DNA from: JAHRVQ01 sp047616645
GTDB taxonomy: Bacteria > Pseudomonadota > Gammaproteobacteria > Pseudomonadales > Azotimanducaceae
DNA: 8,812 nt
NCBI GenBank assembly: GCA_047616645.1
Contig: JBLHIH010000155.1
Coordinates: 1-8,812 of the forward strand
Direction of reading: 5' to 3'
The position numbers and the translations under genes are program-made. How positions within the stretch are numbered: the stretch's first letter is position 1; the number at the start of each line of letters is the position of its first letter. The notes under the pieces were generated by a model. It was given only the letters and a program-made list of their open reading frames with translations. It did no database searches and had not been told where the DNA came from. Positions 5,121 through 8,812 of this stretch are shown here, in pieces.

Positions 5121-6975
5121 AATCACGCAATTTAGCGATTTAAACCTACCCGATAACCTCCTAAAAGCCCTTGCAGCAGTGGGTTACGAGACGCCATCTC
5201 CTATTCAGGCTCAAACTATTCCACCCTTGATGGAAGGAGCTGACGTCCTAGGTCATGCGCCAACCGGTACAGGTAAGACTGCGGCATTTGCCCTACCCTT
5301 GCTCTCTCGCCTCGATATGACGAGTAAACATGTGCAAATAATGATCTTGGCCCCAACTCGCGAGTTGGCGATTCAGGTATCAGAGGCACTTTTAAAGTAT
5401 GCAGCTTTCATCAAAGGTTTTAATGTCTTACCTATCTACGGTGGACAGCCTTATTCAGGACAAATTCACCAGCTAAAACGTGGTGTCCAAGCAGTAGTCG
5501 GGACGCCAGGTCGAGTGATGGACCACATGCGCAAGGGTACGCTTAAGCTAGATAATCTGCAGGCACTGGTACTTGATGAAGCTGATGAAATGTTACGAAT
5601 GGGCTTTATTGATGATGTTGAGTGGATATTGGAACAAACCCCAGAGAAACGACAGATAGCATTGTTTTCTGCCACCATGCCGACCCAAATAAAAAAGATT
5701 GCGCAGCGTTATCTTAACAATCCAATAGAAATCAAAATAAAGACTAAAACCGCCACAGCCGACACGATTCGTCAGCGGTATTGGTTAGTGAGTCATCTAC
5801 ACAAGCTAGATGCGCTAACACGTATTTTAGAAGTTGAACCTTTTGATGCGATGTTGATGTTCGTACGAACAAAAACAGCGACTGTTGAGTTGGCAGAAAA
5901 GTTAAAAGCCAGAGGTTACTCAGTTGCGCCATTAAATGGCGATATTATTCAGAAGCAACGTGAGCAAACTGTTGAGAGGCTAAAAAGTGGCGCTTTAGAT
6001 ATTATTGTTGCGACAGATGTTGCTGCTCGAGGTTTGGATGTAAGCAGAATCAGTCACGTTATTAATTATGATATTCCCTACGATACTGAGTCATATATAC
6101 ATCGAATAGGTAGAACAGGAAGAGCCGGGCGAGAAGGTGATGCCATTTTGTTTGTCGCGCCCCGTGAGCAACGGATGTTAAAAACCATTGAGCGAGCGAC
6201 GAATAAAACGATCGACCGATTGGAATTGCCCACCACGGAAATGGTGAATAACAAGCGCATTGCAACATTTAAGCAAAGTATTACTGATACTATCGCAGCT
6301 GGTGGTTTAGATTTTGTACAAAATATTCTCTCCCAGTACGAGCAAGAACATGATACGCCTGCGATAGAAGTAGCGGCTGCTTTGGCGAAAATGTTTCTTG
6401 GGAATAAATCACTACTTCTCGTTGAAAAGGAACAGTCAGCTAAGAAAAATACCAGATCTCGTAATTCAGAGTCTCGTAATTCAGAGTCTCGTAATTCAGA
6501 AGCCCGAAACTCGGAAAATAAAGGCGGCTCGGCTCGACCGCCAAGAAGATCCAAATCTAAAGAAACGCCAGCTGGCATGGCGAAATATAGAATTGAAGTT
6601 GGACATGATCAAGAAGTGCAGCCGGGCAATATTGTCGGTGCCATTGCTAATGAAGCCGGGTTAGATGCAAGCGATATTGGTTCAATCGATATTCAAGATG
6701 ACCACAGCTTTGTAGATCTGCCGGAAGGCATGCCTCGAGATGTATTTCGGGATCTTAAAAAAGCATGGGTTTGTGGAAGGCGCATGAACATTTCTAAGTT
6801 TGATCCTGTTGCTCGAAAAAAACGCGAAGAAGAAGGTACTGAGGATAAGAAACGTAAAGATAGGGGCGATAAGAGAAAGCCCCGACTTCCTTCAGGCGAA
6901 AAGAAGAAATCGGACAAGAAACCAGAGAAGAAGCTGGAGAAAAAAAAGAAAAGAAAGCCTAACAAGGAAGCCTAA
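5089..6975 (+). CDS. deaD: ATP-dependent DEAD-box RNA helicase DeaD/CsdA
   Basis: This 628-residue protein closely matches the E. coli protein in length and architecture. It unwinds RNA duplexes and is known for ribosome biogenesis (50S assembly), mRNA decay and cold adaptation in the cytoplasm. All helicase motifs are present: the Q motif (F15 to Q40), A57-PTGTGKT64 (I), APTRELA 88-94 (Ia), GTPGR (Ib), DEAD 163-166 (II), SAT 194-196 (III), LMFVRT (IV), ATDVAARG 308-315 (V) and HRIGRTGR 338-345 (VI). After a charged linker comes the DbpA/CsdA RNA-binding domain, about residues 498-571 (AKYRIEVG to NISKF), then a Lys/Arg/Glu-rich disordered tail. The linker contains an SRNSE x4 repeat (457-476). 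The ATG at 5089 is chosen over the in-frame ATG at 5113 because only the first has any Shine-Dalgarno. The stop lies inside a 13-bp tandem repeat. Confidence 0.96.
   Translation: MSDSKPEPMSEITQFSDLNLPDNLLKALAAVGYETPSPIQAQTIPPLMEGADVLGHAPTGTGKTAAFALPLLSRLDMTSKHVQIMILAPTRELAIQVSEALLKYAAFIKGFNVLPIYGGQPYSGQIHQLKRGVQAVVGTPGRVMDHMRKGTLKLDNLQALVLDEADEMLRMGFIDDVEWILEQTPEKRQIALFSATMPTQIKKIAQRYLNNPIEIKIKTKTATADTIRQRYWLVSHLHKLDALTRILEVEPFDAMLMFVRTKTATVELAEKLKARGYSVAPLNGDIIQKQREQTVERLKSGALDIIVATDVAARGLDVSRISHVINYDIPYDTESYIHRIGRTGRAGREGDAILFVAPREQRMLKTIERATNKTIDRLELPTTEMVNNKRIATFKQSITDTIAAGGLDFVQNILSQYEQEHDTPAIEVAAALAKMFLGNKSLLLVEKEQSAKKNTRSRNSESRNSESRNSEARNSENKGGSARPPRRSKSKETPAGMAKYRIEVGHDQEVQPGNIVGAIANEAGLDASDIGSIDIQDDHSFVDLPEGMPRDVFRDLKKAWVCGRRMNISKFDPVARKKREEEGTEDKKRKDRGDKRKPRLPSGEKKKSDKKPEKKLEKKKKRKPNKEA
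6457..6516 (+). repeat. In-frame 15-bp tandem repeat (3 near-perfect plus 1 degenerate) in the deaD linker
   Basis: TCTCGTAATTCAGAG occupies 6457-6471 and 6472-6486. The third copy (6487-6501) ends in A instead of G. A fourth, diverged copy (6502-6516, GCCCGAAACTCGGAA) still encodes ARNSE. The protein repeat SRNSE lies between the helicase core and the RNA-binding domain, where disordered linkers tolerate length change. The diverged copy suggests an ancestral unit was recently re-amplified. Confidence 0.95.
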
Positions 6976-6989
6976 AAAGGAAGCCTAGG
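6951..6989 (+). repeat. 13-bp tandem repeat (3 copies) spanning the deaD stop codon
   Basis: The units are AAGAAAGCCTAAC (6951-6963), AAGGAAGCCTAAA (6964-6976) and AAGGAAGCCTAGG (6977-6989). The period is not a multiple of three. DeaD terminates in the second unit (KEA, then TAA at 6973-6975). Joining unit 1 directly to unit 3 would give the same C-terminus with TAG. The third unit supplies the AAGGA Shine-Dalgarno for the GNAT remnant that starts at 6992. Confidence 0.85.
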
Positions 6990-6991
6990 CA

Positions 6992-7147
6992 ATGATTGTT
7001 ACTGAGTTTGAACGTTTTATTTTACGTTGGCTCACAACGGCAGATAGTGCATTCATCCTTAAGATCTATAATACTGATGGGTTTCTTCAATACGTTGGGG
7101 ATCGAAACATACGTAGTCTTGAGGACGCACATCAATTTCTTCTTTGA
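6992..7147 (+). pseudogene. N-terminal remnant of a GNAT acetyltransferase (RimJ/RimL-like), truncated
   Basis: The frame from ATG 6992 to TGA 7145-7147 encodes 51 residues. It reads as the first part of a RimJ/RimL-type GNAT protein: TEFERFILRWLTTADSAF matches the usual TERLxLRxLTxxDxxF opening. FLQYVGDRNIRSLEDAHQFL matches the segment that follows helices 1 and 2. The acetyl-CoA binding part (motif A, Q/RxxGxG/A) is absent. None of the three + frames up to 7293 contains a recognisable continuation. AAGGA at 6977-6981 could serve as a ribosome binding site, so the peptide might still be translated. Intact family members are about 170-190 residues, so this is about a third of a gene and cannot be an active acetyltransferase. 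A deletion is more likely than a single frameshift. Confidence 0.7.
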
Positions 7148-7293
7148 GGGTGAATATTCTGAATCCAGCCCTGATAGCAATAACGATACAAGCGTAGATC
7201 TTTACGGAATGTCTCTACAATAGATTTCTTGTCGTTTGACTTCTATATTGAAATCTGGCAAAAACCCTATCTTTCGCCAATGCCTACCCGCCC
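7148..7293. other. Non-coding stretch after the GNAT remnant
   Basis: No gene is supported here. A + frame ending at TAG 7221-7223 gives an acidic, Ser/Asn-rich tail (GEYSESSPDSNNDTSVDLYG) that I cannot assign. It does not resemble the missing part of the acetyltransferase. A 7-bp inverted repeat (AGATTTC 7222-7228 and GAAATCT 7250-7256) has a 21-nt loop and no T-run, so it is not a convincing terminator for deaD. I see no clear promoter for the gene at 7294. Confidence 0.5.
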
Positions 7294-7908
7294 ATGCTCA
7301 AATTGGATCACATCATGTATGCCTGCTTAGATCTTGGTGAAGGCATCAAAGAAATTGAATTGCTTACCGGTGTGATACCTGTGTTTGGCGGCGTCCATAT
7401 TGGCAAGGGGACACAGAATGCCTTGTTTTCCTTAGGCAACAACCGTGGTGCTGACCAGTATTTTGAAGTCATTGCGCCAGACCCAAACCAAGACATTAAT
7501 AGTGATCTAGTGAAAAGTGCTGGTATTCGGACTTGGGCTGTCGCATCGAATGATCTTATCAAACAACAGCTTGTTGCAGATTCCTTAGGATATAAGAGTG
7601 AGTTAGTTTCAATGTCTCGCGGGCTTCCTGACGGGGGGCTATTAGAGTGGAAGCTATTATTTATCGTTGGACACGGCTTTTCTTTCCAATTTCCGTTTTT
7701 TATCGATTGGCTGGGTAAGCCCAATCCTTCGTCCGCTACGCCTGTAGGATGTGAACTTCGGACATTTAAAATAAGGTCTGAAAAATCAAGCGAACTCATT
7801 AAGTTACTTGCGGCCTTCGACATTGGGGATGTGAATGTCGAACAAGGAATTGACGGAATGTCTGCTATTCTTTCTAGCCCTGAAGGCAAGGTGATTATTA
7901 GTGGATAA
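7294..7908 (+). CDS. VOC-superfamily, Glyoxalase_3-like protein
   Basis: This 204-residue protein opens with LDHIMYACLDLGEGIKEIELLTGVIPVFGG, quoted here as LDHIMYACLDLGEGI and ELLTGVIPVFGG. This is the first beta-alpha module of vicinal-oxygen-chelate proteins of the Glyoxalase_3 type. H35 and GTQNALFSLG (39-48) continue the pattern, and YFEVIAPDP (56-64) is the closing strand. H6 and E58 sit where metal ligands of the fold are expected. The C-terminal half (SSELIKLLAAFDIGDVNVEQ to ILSSPEGKVIIS) matches the second module only loosely. The reaction is unknown: members range from lyases to dioxygenases, and many are uncharacterised. No Shine-Dalgarno precedes ATG 7294 (upstream sequence is CCTACCCGCCC), but homology begins at residue 2, so the start is probably correct. 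Translation may be weak or leaderless. It stands alone between the GNAT remnant and a hairpin. Confidence 0.8.
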   Translation: MLKLDHIMYACLDLGEGIKEIELLTGVIPVFGGVHIGKGTQNALFSLGNNRGADQYFEVIAPDPNQDINSDLVKSAGIRTWAVASNDLIKQQLVADSLGYKSELVSMSRGLPDGGLLEWKLLFIVGHGFSFQFPFFIDWLGKPNPSSATPVGCELRTFKIRSEKSSELIKLLAAFDIGDVNVEQGIDGMSAILSSPEGKVIISG

Positions 7909-7929
7909 GGGCTTACAAATGAAGGTTGC

Positions 7930-7956
7930 GAATGATGGCATCATTCAAGTTTTATT
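7930..7956 (+). terminator. Possible intrinsic terminator after the VOC gene
   Basis: GAATGATG (7930-7937) and CATCATTC (7939-7946) form a perfect inverted repeat with one central base, equivalent to a 7-bp stem with a 3-nt loop. It is followed by AAG and then TTTTATT (7950-7956). The site is about 20 nt past the stop at 7908, as expected for a terminator, but the stem is AT-rich and the T-tract is interrupted. Confidence 0.42.
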
Positions 7957-8092
7957 GTAGTACCTATCTCTATTTTCTTTTCGTGAAAAGCAGTTAAAAA
8001 ATGCAGTTGAAGAATATCGAATAGTTCATCCCAATTCGGTTTTAAGGGATATGATAGTGGTCTTTTAAATTACCTTGAAGCCGAATATTAAG

Positions 8093-8119
8093 TTGATAGT
8101 TTTTGGTGATATCGATAAT
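8093..8119 (+). promoter_or_regulatory. Candidate promoter for the S-formylglutathione hydrolase gene
   Basis: TTGATA (8093-8098) and GATAAT (8114-8119) each match sigma70 consensus at 5 of 6 positions. The 15-bp spacer is short, and the sequence is AT-rich, so chance matches are likely. The rest of the gene-free stretch 7957-8160 holds nothing I can assign. A start-less 35-codon open frame at 7961-8065 (ending at TAA 8066) is noted but not called. Confidence 0.28.
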
Positions 8120-8160
8120 CTTCTGCGGAATAAATCGAAACGTGACAGGATATATAGTGT

Positions 8161-8812
8161 ATGGGTATAGAACTAATCTCTAGTAATCAAAGTTTTGGCG
8201 GTTTGCAAAATCGCTACAAACACGATTCCACCGAACTCTCTTGTTCAATGACGTTTTCCGTTTATTTGCCCAAAGCGGCACTTCATGCCGAAGAGCAGCA
8301 CTTCCCAACATTATTCCCCACCTTATATTGGTTATCCGGATTAACGTGCACAGATGAAAACTTTGTCCAGAAAGCTGGTGCTCAATCCATCGCCTCGGAA
8401 CTTGGCGTAATTTTGATTGTCCCTGATACGAGTCCCAGAGGAGAAGGTATTCCAGATGACAAGGATGGGGCTTATGATTTTGGTTTAGGCGCCGGTTTTT
8501 ATTTGAACGCGACGAATGCGCCCTGGCAAAAAAATTATAGAATGTATGAATATATATCTAATGAACTGCCTAATGTAGTCGAGGAAAATTTCCCAGTTGA
8601 TACTGATGCTCAATCCATATTCGGCCACTCTATGGGAGGTCACGGTGCATTAACTATCGCCTTAAAGAACCCAGATAAATTTAAATCTGTTTCTGCCTTT
8701 GCACCCATCTGCTCCCCCATCAATTGTCCTTGGGGGCAGAAAGCCTTGGGTTTGTACTTAGGTGAAGAGACTACTAACTGGCAGCAATACGATGCCGTAA
8801 GTTTGATTAAAG
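8161..8812 (+). CDS. S-formylglutathione hydrolase (FrmB/YeiG-like), 3' end outside window
   Basis: The frame from ATG 8161 is open to the last base, giving 217 codons of an expected 275-285. The enzyme hydrolyses S-formylglutathione to formate and glutathione, the last step of glutathione-dependent formaldehyde detoxification in the cytoplasm. The sequence matches E. coli YeiG/FrmB segment by segment: SSNQSFGG at the N-terminus, MTFSVYLP, W57-LSGLTCTDENF68, PDTSPRGEG, YDFGLGAGFYLNAT, and the nucleophile elbow GHS157-MGGHGAL, followed by SVSAFAPICSP. The catalytic Asp and His should lie beyond the window. AGGA (8147-8150) about 10 nt upstream is a somewhat distant ribosome binding site. In many bacteria this gene neighbours the glutathione-dependent formaldehyde dehydrogenase (frmA/adhC); none is seen upstream here, so a partner, if present, would lie to the right. 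FrmB and YeiG cannot be separated safely, so I give no symbol. Confidence 0.94.
   Translation, partial: MGIELISSNQSFGGLQNRYKHDSTELSCSMTFSVYLPKAALHAEEQHFPTLFPTLYWLSGLTCTDENFVQKAGAQSIASELGVILIVPDTSPRGEGIPDDKDGAYDFGLGAGFYLNATNAPWQKNYRMYEYISNELPNVVEENFPVDTDAQSIFGHSMGGHGALTIALKNPDKFKSVSAFAPICSPINCPWGQKALGLYLGEETTNWQQYDAVSLIK

Noticed and set aside
6078..6578. Open frame of 166 codons antisense to deaD, with its own SELRD repeats
   Set aside because: The repeats are the complement of the SRNSE repeat, and the sense strand encodes conserved helicase motifs here.
7222..7256. Inverted repeat AGATTTC/GAAATCT as a deaD terminator
   Set aside because: A 7-bp AT-rich stem with a 21-nt loop and no T-run is not a credible intrinsic terminator.
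7308..7889. Open frame of 193 codons antisense to the VOC gene
   Set aside because: It lies almost wholly opposite a gene with clear Glyoxalase_3 features, is rich in Ser/Pro as expected for a mirror frame, and has no family pattern.

Overview
The window reads like an ordinary stretch of chromosome from a free-living, probably aquatic or marine gammaproteobacterium. This rests on a full-length DeaD/CsdA-type DEAD-box helicase with the DbpA/CsdA RNA-binding domain, a YeiG-like S-formylglutathione hydrolase, moderate base composition and short gene spacing. No rRNA, tRNA, CRISPR array, phage gene, transposase or integrase was recognised. The organism call is an inference from protein families only.

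Layout, left to right. (1) The last 36 codons of an unidentified + strand gene end in a 12-bp tandem repeat that carries several in-frame stops. (2) On the minus strand, a secreted beta-lactamase-fold serine hydrolase (591-1772) is followed 23 nt later by a GFA/CENP-V-type zinc protein (157-567), probably one operon. (3) Transcribed divergently from these is a YtcJ-like amidohydrolase (1895-3583), followed 4 nt later by a CobW/G3E GTPase (3588-4403). This suggests a metalloenzyme plus metal-handling GTPase operon. (4) Convergent to cobW is a small Tat-exported protein, probably of the split-barrel flavin/PNPOx-like fold (4414-4917, minus). (5) Divergent from that is deaD (5089-6975), with a good sigma70-like promoter. 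(6) Behind deaD lie the 5' remnant of a GNAT acetyltransferase (6992-7147) and about 150 bp of non-coding sequence. (7) A Glyoxalase_3/VOC-like protein (7294-7908) follows, then a hairpin. About 200 further bp without a gene lead to an S-formylglutathione hydrolase that runs off the right edge (8161-8812).

The genes do not form one obvious pathway. Two touch formaldehyde/glutathione chemistry by family name (GFA and S-formylglutathione hydrolase), but they are almost 8 kb apart and on opposite strands. The most unusual trait is four unrelated short tandem repeats (units of 12, 12, 15 and 13 bp) within 7 kb. Each sits where a change in copy number would leave the reading frame or protein end intact. 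I found no convincing previously undescribed multi-gene system. The amidohydrolase-CobW pair is the best candidate for functional follow-up.
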